From Flavobacterium omnivorum (GTDB lineage Bacteria > Bacteroidota > Bacteroidia > Flavobacteriales > Flavobacteriaceae), in assembly GCF_900099915.1 (NCBI RefSeq), contig NZ_FNDB01000019.1, positions 1 through 64,000 on the forward strand: a stretch of DNA of 64,000 nucleotides, read 5' to 3'. This document shows positions 17,864 through 25,812 of the stretch, piece by piece (positions within the stretch are counted from its first letter, which is position 1; each line of letters begins with the position of its first letter). The translations under genes were made by a program, and so were the position numbers. Below the pieces are notes generated by a model. The model did not search any database. It saw nothing but the letters and a program-made list of their open reading frames with translations, and had not been told where the DNA came from.

Positions 17864-18032
17864 ACATATAAGTCATGTAGGTCAACCATTAAGGCTTTAA
17901 GGAAATTAAGCGTAAAACTTAATAAAACGTAATGCCTTAATGGTTTTTTAGCCTTTTTCTTGTATGGCTTATATGGTAAAAATCCCTTAATGATTTAAAA
18001 AAATTAAATGACTTATATGTTTAAATCATTAA
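17864..18032. repeat. nested inverted repeats between convergent genes
   Basis: Three inverted pairs lie here: an outer 13-bp perfect pair (ACATATAAGTCAT 17864-17876 and its complement 18008-18020), an inner 12-bp perfect pair (AACCATTAAGGC 17884-17895 and 17934-17945, followed by TTTTTT), and TTAATGATTTAA near 17984 with TTAAATCATTAA at about 18021-18032. The last overlaps the end of mtaB. The inner pair may work as a terminator for the reductase gene. The arrangement looks like a small REP or MITE-type element. Confidence 0.65.
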
Positions 18033-19357
18033 ACCAACGCCTTAATAAAATCCATTCGCACACTACCATCTTCATCGATTTTAGTCAAATTAATTTCGTG
18101 CAACGTATTAACTAATTCGGGATTCCACGGTGTTTTTACTTTTACGTAATTCTCTGTAAACCCATGAATATAACCTTCTTTATTTTCACTTTCGAATAAA
18201 ACAGTTCTATTGCTACCTAACTGACTTTCGTAAAAAGCACGGCGTTTTTTCACCGACAATCCACGCATCATTTTACTTCTTTTCACTCGGACATTTTCAG
18301 GAACTACACCATTCATTTCGGCCGCTTCTGTATTATCACGTTCCGAATATTTGAAAACGTGCAAATAAGAAATATCCATTTCATTTAAAAAATTGTAAGT
18401 CTCCAAGAAATGCTCCTCCGTTTCTCCAGGAAAACCAACAATTACGTCCACGCCAATACAAGCATGAGGCATTACTTCCCGAATTTTATTTACCCGTTCT
18501 GTATATATTTCACGTTGGTAACGTCGTTTCATTAATTTCAAAATGTCATTGCTACCGGATTGCAACGGAATGTGAAAATGAGGAACAAAAGTCCTGCTTT
18601 TTGACACAAATTCAATCGTTTCATTTTTCAATAAATTAGGCTCAATAGATGATATTCGTAATCTTTCGATGCCCTCAACTTTATCTAATTCCTGAACCAA
18701 TTCTAAGAAAGTATGTTCGTGTTTTTTATTTCCAAATTCTCCTTTTCCGTAATCACCAATGTTTACACCAGTCAAAACAATTTCCTTAATGTCCTGCGCT
18801 GAAATAGCTGCCGCATTTTTCAATACGTTTTCTAAGGCATCACTTCTGGAAATTCCTCTTGCTAGTGGAATCGTGCAATACGTACATTTATAATCACAAC
18901 CGTCCTGCACTTTCAAAAAAGCTCGGGTTCTATCCCCTATTGAGTAACTTCCCACATAGAAATCAGCTTCACTAATCTCACAAGAATGCACTTCACCAAA
19001 GTCATTTTTAGACAAATCATTAATATAATCTGCTAATTTAAATTTTTCGGTGGCGCCAAGAACCAAATCAACCCCATCAACGGCCGCCAACTCCTCCGGT
19101 TTCAATTGCGCATAACAGCCCACCGCCGCAACAAATGCTTTATTATTTAATTTCATTGCTTTTTTTACAATCTGCTTGAATTGCTTATCCGCATTTTCAG
19201 TCACAGAACACGTGTTTATCACGTACATATCAGCCACTTCTTCAAAATCCACACGATCAAAGCCTTCGTCTTCAATAGAACGAGCAATCGTAGATGTTTC
19301 GGAAAAATTTAGTTTGCAACCAAGCGTATAAAAAGCAACTTTTTTTCTCTCTGTCAT
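18029..19357 (-). CDS. mtaB: tRNA t6A37 methylthiotransferase MtaB
   Basis: A 442-residue radical-SAM enzyme. The N-terminal methylthiotransferase domain has its three cluster cysteines Cys14, Cys50 and Cys81. The radical-SAM core has Cys154, Cys158 and Cys161 (DGCDYKCTYCTIP). A C-terminal TRAM-like part follows (about 375-440). The opening MTERKKVAFYTLGCKLN separates MtaB from MiaB. It adds a methylthio group to N6-threonylcarbamoyladenosine at tRNA position 37, improving decoding of ANN codons. Length fits the family. Confidence 0.93.
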   Translation of the reverse strand: MTERKKVAFYTLGCKLNFSETSTIARSIEDEGFDRVDFEEVADMYVINTCSVTENADKQFKQIVKKAMKLNNKAFVAAVGCYAQLKPEELAAVDGVDLVLGATEKFKLADYINDLSKNDFGEVHSCEISEADFYVGSYSIGDRTRAFLKVQDGCDYKCTYCTIPLARGISRSDALENVLKNAAAISAQDIKEIVLTGVNIGDYGKGEFGNKKHEHTFLELVQELDKVEGIERLRISSIEPNLLKNETIEFVSKSRTFVPHFHIPLQSGSNDILKLMKRRYQREIYTERVNKIREVMPHACIGVDVIVGFPGETEEHFLETYNFLNEMDISYLHVFKYSERDNTEAAEMNGVVPENVRVKRSKMMRGLSVKKRRAFYESQLGSNRTVLFESENKEGYIHGFTENYVKVKTPWNPELVNTLHEINLTKIDEDGSVRMDFIKALV

Positions 19358-19371
19358 ATTCTTTTTGTTTG

Positions 19372-19464
19372 TGCGAGTCCCTTACTTCGTCGGGTCAGGC
19401 TATCCGCTGTATCTTTTGTTGCGCTATCGCTACACAAAAGGATGCCGCTGCTATCCTTCTCGCA
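19372..19464. repeat. flavobacterial hairpin repeat, copy A
   Basis: Ends TGCGAG (19372) and CTCGCA (19459) are inverted. Inside is the shared core CCGCTGTATCTTTT ... AAAAGGATGCCGCTGCTATCC with a variable stem (CTTTTGT ... ACAAAAG). It is closest to copy E near 58.7 kb. It lies in the divergent spacer between mtaB and the next gene. Confidence 0.8.
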
Positions 19465-19552
19465 ACGTGGTGCAAATTTACACACAATATTCTTTAAAAC
19501 GAAATCTATAATTTTCTGGATATTAGCATTATCTTGCATTAAAAATCACTCC

Positions 19553-20146
19553 ATGAAAAAATTAGTTTTAATAGCATTGGTTTTCGTAATGGCACAAGTA
19601 CATGCTCAAAATAACGTAGAGTGGGATGGAAAATACCAGTTGCAACTTTCCGATTTTCAATCTAATGCTACTCAAATTGGTGCTGTAAAAATAAATAGCA
19701 TGCATACGGCTTCCAGTCTTGATTTTGCATTCCAAATGAGCAATGTCGAGTTTATGTTTACCAAAAACTTTAATGCCAAAGTAATTTCATCATTCAAACG
19801 GAATGCCGCCTCCATTATCGCAACCGATAGTATTACAGCGAAATATTTACTAAATTTTGCGCAATATGAATTCGACTTATCTGAATTGTACGCGCGAAAA
19901 TTACGAAAAGAAATATACGATAAAAAAGGCACTTTTTCTGACGTGAGTTTTTTACAAGTCCTATTCAACAGCATTCAGCAACACTATACTGAAGATCATG
20001 CTATGGCTTCAAAGAATACTAATCTTGGTCAAGAGGAGGAGAAACTGGCTGCCATCCATTCTGCCGTGCTGCAAAAAATCAATGAATTACCTGATTTTTG
20101 TAAAAGCTGTAAACCACCAAAAAAGCCAAATAAACTGTTTAATTGA
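19553..20146 (+). CDS. secreted protein, possibly degenerate DUF922-like
   Basis: A protein of about 197 residues with a signal peptide (MKKLVLIALVFVMAQVHAQ). The ATG at 19553 puts this at the N-terminus; a longer frame from 19442 runs through copy A of the repeat and is unlikely. The middle reads YEFDLSELYARKLRKEIYDKK, which resembles DUF922 proteins in which HEQxHFDxxExYARKLR carries the zinc-binding HExxH. Here those histidines are absent (AQYEFDLSELYARK), so any metalloprotease activity is probably lost. Function unknown; the relationship is by eye. Confidence 0.6.
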   Translation: MKKLVLIALVFVMAQVHAQNNVEWDGKYQLQLSDFQSNATQIGAVKINSMHTASSLDFAFQMSNVEFMFTKNFNAKVISSFKRNAASIIATDSITAKYLLNFAQYEFDLSELYARKLRKEIYDKKGTFSDVSFLQVLFNSIQQHYTEDHAMASKNTNLGQEEEKLAAIHSAVLQKINELPDFCKSCKPPKKPNKLFN

Positions 20147-20165
20147 AATTGCAAACCTAAATTCC

Positions 20166-20969
20166 CTAATTCAAGATAAACCGTCTCACTACCTCAGCAA
20201 CACCATGATTATTATTTGAGGCAACAATAACATCTCCTTTATCTCTCAATTCTGGATCCACATTATCAACCCAAACGCCTAATCCTGCATATTCAATCAT
20301 GGATAAATCATTGCCTGCATTTCCTACGGCAATAATTTCGCTTTGAAGGATGTTCAGTTTCTCAGCCAAAAATTTTACACTTGCTGCTTTATCAATTCCG
20401 TTTTGTGCTACTTCTAAGAAAAAAGGTTTTGACATCGAAACACTCAAATGCGGCATGGCTTCTTTTAAATCTTTTTCAACCTTTTTAAGATAGCTGGGTT
20501 CTTGTAATAAAATACATTTTACCGCAGCAGTAGTCACAGCTTCCTTGAAATTTAAAACTTTATTATGCAGCAGCCCTGTTATATTTTTCTCGATATCAAT
20601 ATATTCCGAATCGGTTTCACTAACTATTTTACCATCGATGTACGTAATAATATCTGTTTTACTCTTTATACTATAATCATACAATTCATGAATTTGCTGT
20701 TGCGTCAAGGTTTGTTCAAACAACACTTTATCTTCTTTTAAATCCGTAATTACGGCGCCGTTAAAAGATAGCATATACGAATTATTGATATCCAATTGTA
20801 ATTCTTTGGCAAAAGCAGTCATGGCTAATGTTGGTCTGCCCGAAGCCAAAACAACATATACACCCAATTCTTGGGCCTTAAACAACATGGCTGCATTCTC
20901 TTTTGAAATTTTATGGTCATCAGTCAACAAGGTGTCATCCAAGTCTAAGACCAACATTTTATATTTCAT
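20166..20969 (-). CDS. Cof-type HAD-IIB phosphatase
   Basis: A 267-residue haloacid dehalogenase-fold hydrolase. Motif I is LVLDLDDTLL with nucleophile Asp9 and acid Asp11; motif II lies in LASGRPT; motif IV is GNAGNDLSMIEYAG, the magnesium site. The inserted cap of about 100 residues is the IIB type seen in Cof/YidA proteins, which dephosphorylate sugar phosphates, flavin or other small phosphates. The substrate is not assigned. In the second conserved acidic motif the usual GDxxND reads GNAGND, so the first Asp is Asn here. Confidence 0.88.
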   Translation of the reverse strand: MKYKMLVLDLDDTLLTDDHKISKENAAMLFKAQELGVYVVLASGRPTLAMTAFAKELQLDINNSYMLSFNGAVITDLKEDKVLFEQTLTQQQIHELYDYSIKSKTDIITYIDGKIVSETDSEYIDIEKNITGLLHNKVLNFKEAVTTAAVKCILLQEPSYLKKVEKDLKEAMPHLSVSMSKPFFLEVAQNGIDKAASVKFLAEKLNILQSEIIAVGNAGNDLSMIEYAGLGVWVDNVDPELRDKGDVIVASNNNHGVAEVVRRFILN

Positions 20970-20998
20970 CTACTTCTTTTTGCAATTATAATTTAAGC

Positions 20999-21217
20999 TT
21001 AAATACTCATTCTAAATTCTTCAATAACTGGATTTACTTTGGCAAATTCCGTTTCTTGAACGAACAATTCAACTGCTAAATCCGAATTTCCAAAACCTCC
21101 CAATCGAGCCGATTGTATGTTGTTTTTCACCACTACATCGACACCAATTTCTTCAATTTTTTGCTGTAAAGCCATTGCTAGAATTTCACTTCCCGAAAAT
21201 ACTTTCATTAATCCCAT
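20999..21217 (-). CDS. DUF2007-type small protein
   Basis: A protein of about 72 residues (MKVFSGSEILAMALQQKIEEIGVDVVVKNN...). It reads like a single ferredoxin-like signal-transduction fold domain of the DUF2007 family: a first strand with a helix that selects between substrates, then SDLAVELFVQETEFAKVNPVIEEF. The family is thought to be regulatory, without catalytic residues. It starts 16 bp downstream of the DEAD-box-like gene and so is probably in the same transcript. The start may be the second Met (21208). Confidence 0.65.
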   Translation of the reverse strand: MGLMKVFSGSEILAMALQQKIEEIGVDVVVKNNIQSARLGGFGNSDLAVELFVQETEFAKVNPVIEEFRMSI

Positions 21218-21232
21218 TTTTTCTATTTTTTA

Positions 21233-21955
21233 TTATTTGATACCGTCTTGATCCTTTTCTCCCTCTAATTCTTCTTTTTCAGCAGCAGTTTCCTGCTCTT
21301 CCGCACCTTCGTCTTCATCTTCCTCATCCTCTTCCTCATCCTCTTCTTCTATTTCGAATAAAAAAGGTTCTACTAACATTTTGTCAGCCAAAATCTCTAT
21401 TCGTTCTGTTAACAGATCTGAGAAAATAATACGTTGTGTTTTTGTAATACTATTCGAAATACGCATGATTTTAGTTTCATGACGCAGTTTCAAAATTGGA
21501 TCTGCATCGTCGAGAATAAGCATTTTTAGTCTGTTTACATTAAATCCAGCGGTCGTAAACATATCGCTCAATTTATTTGGCGTTCCAATTAAAACATCAA
21601 TACCGGTCGAAATATAGTTTTTATCATATTCCATATCGCCTTTGTCGTGCACTCCATAGACACGTAAGTCCGTGTATTTTCCAAATTTTTCAAAAAGGTC
21701 TTCCATCTCCAAAACCTTAGCTTTGTCCTCCACAATTACCAAAGCACGAGGTGATTCCTCACCCTCACGAACTAATTGTTGAATTACATTTAGCACAATT
21801 GTAGTCGATTTTCCACTCCCTTTATCTGCAATAATAATACAATCTGCACCACTTTTCAGCGTCGAAAATGTTTCTTTTTGCATGGCATTAGCCTCGATTA
21901 AACCATTTTCGATTAAGGCTTCTTGCAATTTTTCGTTTATTTTTTTTAGTTTCAT
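21233..21955 (-). CDS. single-domain DEAD-box-like ATPase with acidic tail
   Basis: A 240-residue protein equal to only the first RecA domain of a DEAD-box helicase. A Q-motif-like start (EANAMQKETF), motif I (ADKGSGKST), motif Ia-like region, GTPNKLSDM (motif Ib, usually TPGRL), motif II LDDAD (usually DEAD) and motif III-like FSDLLTER are all visible. The second RecA domain, which carries motifs IV-VI needed for unwinding, is missing. Instead the C-terminus is a long Glu/Asp tract (about 200-240). It may be a regulator or chaperone-like partner rather than a helicase. It ends cleanly, so this is not a window or frameshift artefact. Confidence 0.8.
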   Translation of the reverse strand: MKLKKINEKLQEALIENGLIEANAMQKETFSTLKSGADCIIIADKGSGKSTTIVLNVIQQLVREGEESPRALVIVEDKAKVLEMEDLFEKFGKYTDLRVYGVHDKGDMEYDKNYISTGIDVLIGTPNKLSDMFTTAGFNVNRLKMLILDDADPILKLRHETKIMRISNSITKTQRIIFSDLLTERIEILADKMLVEPFLFEIEEEDEEEDEEDEDEGAEEQETAAEKEELEGEKDQDGIK

Positions 21956-22050
21956 TTCTTATGATTGAAAGATTAAAAATTTAAAAATTTAAAGATTAAA
22001 ACTAGTACCAAATCTTTAAATCATAACATTTTTAAATCATTAAATTAATT

Positions 22051-23214
22051 TTATTTCGATGCAAATAACTTCACATCATTCTCGGAAATTTCGCTTCCAC
22101 CAAGGATAATTAAACGCTCCACGACATTTCGTAGTTCCCGGATATTCCCGGTCCAATCGTATTCCTTGAGTAGATTGATAGCTTCCTTAGAAAACTTTTT
22201 TACCACATTTCCTTGTTCCAAAGCAATTTTATCGGCAAAATGTGCAATTAACATTGGAATGTCGTCGCGTCTTTCATTTAAAGCAGGAACTTTTATCAAG
22301 ATGACTGCTAAACGGTGGTACAAATCTTCTCGAAAACGCCCTTCAGCTATCTCCACTTTCAAATCTTTATTGGTAGCCGCGACCACACGCACATCTACTT
22401 TGATATCTTTGTCCGCTCCTACTCTCGTGATCATACTTTCTTGCAACGCTCGCAATACTTTGGCTTGCGCCGAAAGACTCATATCCCCAATTTCATCTAA
22501 GAAAATAGTTCCTTTATCAGCTGCTTCAAATTTTCCTGCTCGGTCTTTTACTGCCGATGTAAAGGCCCCTTTTACGTGACCAAACAACTCACTTTCTATC
22601 AATTCGGATGGAATCGCAGCACAATTCACTTCAATTAAAGGAAAATTAGCTCGCACACTTTTTTCATGTAGTTGATGAGCAACAAGTTCCTTTCCAGTTC
22701 CATTGGGTCCAGTAATCAAAACACGGGCTTCCGTTTGTGCTACTTTTTCAATCATTATTTTAATATGATTGATTGCTTCACTTTCGCCAATCATTTCGTA
22801 GTTTTTACTGACTTTTTTCTTGAGGATTTTGTTTTCCACTACCAGTTGCTTTTTGTCTAAAGCATTGCGAACCGTATTCAATAATCGATTTAAATCCGGT
22901 GGTTTTGAGATGTAGTCAAATGCCCCCAAACGCATTGTATTAATAGCCGTTTCCATGTCGCCATGACCAGAAATCATAACCATGGGAATCTCGGGCTTGA
23001 TTTTTTTTACTGCTTCAAGCACCTCAACGCCGTCCATTTTTGGCATTTTTATATCACACAAAACCAAATCGTAGTCGTTGTTTTTTATTTTTTCAAAACC
23101 TACAACACCGTCTTCAGCCTCTTCTACTTGATAGGTATCATTTTCTTCAGAAAGTATTTTTGTCAATACTCTTCGGATTGCGGCTTCGTCTTCTATGATT
23201 AAAATTTTCGGCAT
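22051..23214 (-). CDS. sigma-54-type response regulator (NtrC family) without DNA-binding domain
   Basis: A 387-residue protein: receiver domain at about 1-120 (IIEDEAAI, phospho-acceptor in LVLCDIKMPKMDG, Lys in YISKPPD) and AAA+ sigma-54 activation domain at about 135-380. The latter has Walker A (GPNGTGKELVAHQLH), the sigma-contact loop GAFTSA (usually GAFTGA), Walker B (GTIFLDEIG) and sensor regions with NIRELRNVV. The usual C-terminal Fis-type HTH is missing: the protein ends SENDVKLFASK. It would activate sigma-54 promoters from solution or through partners. It sits alone, with no kinase gene next to it. Confidence 0.9.
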   Translation of the reverse strand: MPKILIIEDEAAIRRVLTKILSEENDTYQVEEAEDGVVGFEKIKNNDYDLVLCDIKMPKMDGVEVLEAVKKIKPEIPMVMISGHGDMETAINTMRLGAFDYISKPPDLNRLLNTVRNALDKKQLVVENKILKKKVSKNYEMIGESEAINHIKIMIEKVAQTEARVLITGPNGTGKELVAHQLHEKSVRANFPLIEVNCAAIPSELIESELFGHVKGAFTSAVKDRAGKFEAADKGTIFLDEIGDMSLSAQAKVLRALQESMITRVGADKDIKVDVRVVAATNKDLKVEIAEGRFREDLYHRLAVILIKVPALNERRDDIPMLIAHFADKIALEQGNVVKKFSKEAINLLKEYDWTGNIRELRNVVERLIILGGSEISENDVKLFASK

Positions 23215-23230
23215 ATTCTTTATTGTTTTT

Positions 23231-23310
23231 TAGCCCTGATGGAAGCGGCATCCTTTTCTGGACTTTTTCAGTCCAGAAAAGATATAGCGTACAGCAGGAA
23301 TCAGCTCCTA
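23231..23310. repeat. flavobacterial hairpin repeat, copy B
   Basis: Opposite orientation to copy D: ends TAGCCCTGAT and AGCTCCTA. The central stem is a perfect 12-bp pair, CTTTTCTGGACT (23253-23264) with its complement (23270-23281). It lies between two minus-strand genes and may act as a terminator. Confidence 0.8.
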
Positions 23311-23339
23311 ACATTAATTAGTATTCTTTTTATTTATCA

Positions 23340-24656
23340 TTAATATTTTAACCACTTGTACAATTCGCCCCAAGTTGGTTTTTTGCCGTACATCAGTATT
23401 CCAATTCGGTATATTTTTGCAGCAAACCACACCACTGAAAAGAAGGTCCCAAATAACAAGGTTACTGAAATCGCAATTTGCCACAAAGGTACGCCAAACG
23501 GAATTCGCATCAGCATGACAATTGGCGATGTAAGCGGAATCATTGAAAAAACTACTGCGACTGTACCATGCGGATCATTGATAACCGTGAAAAAACCTAC
23601 ATATACACTCAACATTAATGGCATAATAATAGGCAAGAGGAATTGTTGTGAGTCGGTTTGATTGTCTACAGCTGCTCCAATGGCGGCATAAAAAGAGCTG
23701 TATAAAAAATAACCGCCTATGAAATAGATTACAAATCCAATTAAAATACTAGCAATGGGTAAATTCCAAAGCTCCTTGATATACATTTGGGCTGTTCCAG
23801 TCATTTCTTGCTGAGCGGCTTGTAATAATTCTGGAGATAATTTAGCGGTTGGTCCCACATCTACGCCAAAAAATAGCGAAGCAGCAAACATTAATGAAAG
23901 TCCTATAAGTGCCCAAATGAAGAATTGCAGCAGTCCTGCTAATGCAGTTCCTATTATTTTTCCCATCATCAGTTGAAATGGTTTCACCGAGGAAATAATA
24001 ATTTCTACAATTCTACTGGTTTTTTCTTCTATGACACTGCGCATCACCATGTTGCCATAAATAATAATGAACATCATTATTAAATAGCCAAAAGCGCCAC
24101 CAATACCTATTTTAATTTCGTTAAGTCCTTTGACACTCTCTTCACCAGATGCTTTTGATAGACTAATGTTTACGTTGGCCTTAGCCTTCGTAATGGCTAA
24201 AGTATCCAGTTTTGCTTCTACAAGATTAGTTTTGGTCAATTTATCTGCAATGACCTCTTGAACATTTTCTATGAAGGAGATACTGGGACTATTATTAGAA
24301 ATAAATTGAATTTTATTTTCAAAATCCTTTGTGCTTTCTACTTTGGGAATGTACAGCAACCCTTCATAATTTTCGTTAGTGATGCTGTCTTTTAAAAATT
24401 TTAAATCTATAACCGATAAGTCGAGGTATTTATATTCCCCCTTCTTTTGATTTATGGCTGTAAACTCTTGCACAAACAAACCAGATTCATCATGAATTGC
24501 GATTCGTTTGGTATCGGCTTTCATCGTGCTTAAATAGCCTACAAATGCAGCAAGTCCAACAAATAATAACGGACTTAAAAAAGTCATGACGATAAAAGAT
24601 TTATTGCGCACCTTGGCAATAAACTCTCTTTTTATGATTAGTGAAATAATGCTCAT
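23340..24656 (-). CDS. ABC-2 transporter permease (NatB-like)
   Basis: A 438-residue membrane protein. One TM helix lies near the N-terminus (about 22-40), then a long extracytoplasmic loop (about 45-180), then a bundle of about five helices (about 185-430). This is the layout of ABC-2 permeases related to the sodium exporter subunit NatB. The segment VMRSVIEEKTSRIVEIIISSVKPFQLMMGKI is the characteristic cytosolic coupling motif. It pairs with the ATPase gene just upstream (70 bp). The substrate is unknown; Na+ or drugs are possible. Confidence 0.88.
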   Translation of the reverse strand: MSIISLIIKREFIAKVRNKSFIVMTFLSPLLFVGLAAFVGYLSTMKADTKRIAIHDESGLFVQEFTAINQKKGEYKYLDLSVIDLKFLKDSITNENYEGLLYIPKVESTKDFENKIQFISNNSPSISFIENVQEVIADKLTKTNLVEAKLDTLAITKAKANVNISLSKASGEESVKGLNEIKIGIGGAFGYLIMMFIIIYGNMVMRSVIEEKTSRIVEIIISSVKPFQLMMGKIIGTALAGLLQFFIWALIGLSLMFAASLFFGVDVGPTAKLSPELLQAAQQEMTGTAQMYIKELWNLPIASILIGFVIYFIGGYFLYSSFYAAIGAAVDNQTDSQQFLLPIIMPLMLSVYVGFFTVINDPHGTVAVVFSMIPLTSPIVMLMRIPFGVPLWQIAISVTLLFGTFFSVVWFAAKIYRIGILMYGKKPTWGELYKWLKY

Positions 24657-24726
24657 TTAAATTTTGATTTGTGATTTCAGGTTGGTGATTTTAGAAAACT
24701 AAAATCAAAGCGCTAAAATTGTGTGT

Positions 24727-25647
24727 TTATTTACTAACCGTTTGAATAAAAATATCATTAACACTCGGTATTTTTTCAACAAAATGGGTGACTTGACCGC
24801 GTTGCGTCAAGACCTGTAATAACTCGTTTGGCAAAGCCGTTCCAAGTTGGATTTCCAATTTTAACTCGTTATTAAGCGATTTAAAATTTGCTGGTGCTAC
24901 GGTGAATTTCTGGGTAATATCGTACATCAAACCCTCCACATTATCTGATAAAATTCCCACTTCATAGCTATTGGTTTTAAATTGTCTTTTGACATCGCTT
25001 AATTTCCCCTCTATCAACTTATTAGATTTATGGATCAAAGCAATATGATCGCACAATTCCTCGACACTTTCCATCCGGTGGGTAGAAAAAATGATAGTGG
25101 CTCCTTCCTCTCTAAGCGCAAGAATTTCATCTTTAATAATAGTGGCATTTACAGGATCGAAACCTGAAAAAGGTTCATCAAAAATCAGTAGTTTTGGCTT
25201 GTGTAAAACACAAACTACAAACTGAATTTTCTGCGCCATCCCCTTAGAAAGTTCTTGTATCTTCTTATTCCACCACCCTTGAATTTCTAATCTTTCAAAC
25301 CAGTATTCCAGTTGTTTTTTGGCCTCAGCCTTAGTGAGCCCTTTCATTTGAGCTAAATACAAGCATTGTTCACCCACTTTCATGGTAGTGTACAATCCTC
25401 TTTCTTCAGGTAAATACCCTATATATTGAACGTGTTTGGGTTGTAGTTTTTCACCATCTAAAATTATCTCACCTCGATCTGGCAACGTAATTTGGTTTAT
25501 GATTCGGATTAGTGATGTTTTCCCAGCTCCATTTGGACCTAGGAGTCCATAGATACTCCCTTTTGGAACTGTCAATGAGACACCGTTTAGCGCTACGTAA
25601 TCACCATATTGCTTTACGACTTTATTAACTTCAAGTATAGTACTCAT
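24727..25647 (-). CDS. ABC transporter ATP-binding protein (NatA-like)
   Basis: A 306-residue ATPase: Walker A GLLGPNGAGKTSLIRII at about 34-50, Q-loop and signature LSKGMAQKI, Walker B LLIFDEPFSGFDP, and H-loop STHRMESVEELCD. An accessory C-terminal domain (about 215-300, DUF4162-like) follows. It supplies ATP hydrolysis for the permease encoded downstream, the pair being transcribed together. It begins after the dnaJ terminator. Confidence 0.92.
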   Translation of the reverse strand: MSTILEVNKVVKQYGDYVALNGVSLTVPKGSIYGLLGPNGAGKTSLIRIINQITLPDRGEIILDGEKLQPKHVQYIGYLPEERGLYTTMKVGEQCLYLAQMKGLTKAEAKKQLEYWFERLEIQGWWNKKIQELSKGMAQKIQFVVCVLHKPKLLIFDEPFSGFDPVNATIIKDEILALREEGATIIFSTHRMESVEELCDHIALIHKSNKLIEGKLSDVKRQFKTNSYEVGILSDNVEGLMYDITQKFTVAPANFKSLNNELKLEIQLGTALPNELLQVLTQRGQVTHFVEKIPSVNDIFIQTVSK

Positions 25648-25712
25648 GCTTAATTTTTAATTGGTGTAAAAGTAAATAATTAGTACCAAAATACTTAGAA
25701 TAGTTATATAAA

Positions 25713-25743
25713 AAACCCATTCTTGTTAAACAGGAATGGGTTT
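25713..25743 (-). terminator. terminator after dnaJ
   Basis: Stem AAACCCATTC (about 25713-25723) pairs with GAATGGGTTT (about 25734-25743). The minus strand then reads TTTTTTAT, as expected for termination of dnaJ. Confidence 0.8.
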
Positions 25744-25812
25744 ATATTTTTTGGTGTAGCTGGAATAAATCGCAGCTACTATTTTATCTAAAGAAGCGAT
25801 ACATCGGGTCTC

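Noticed and set aside
21239-21355. GAA/GAG-rich tract as a microsatellite
   Set aside because: It encodes the acidic tail of the DEAD-box-like protein in frame. Length variation is possible, but there is no evidence for it.
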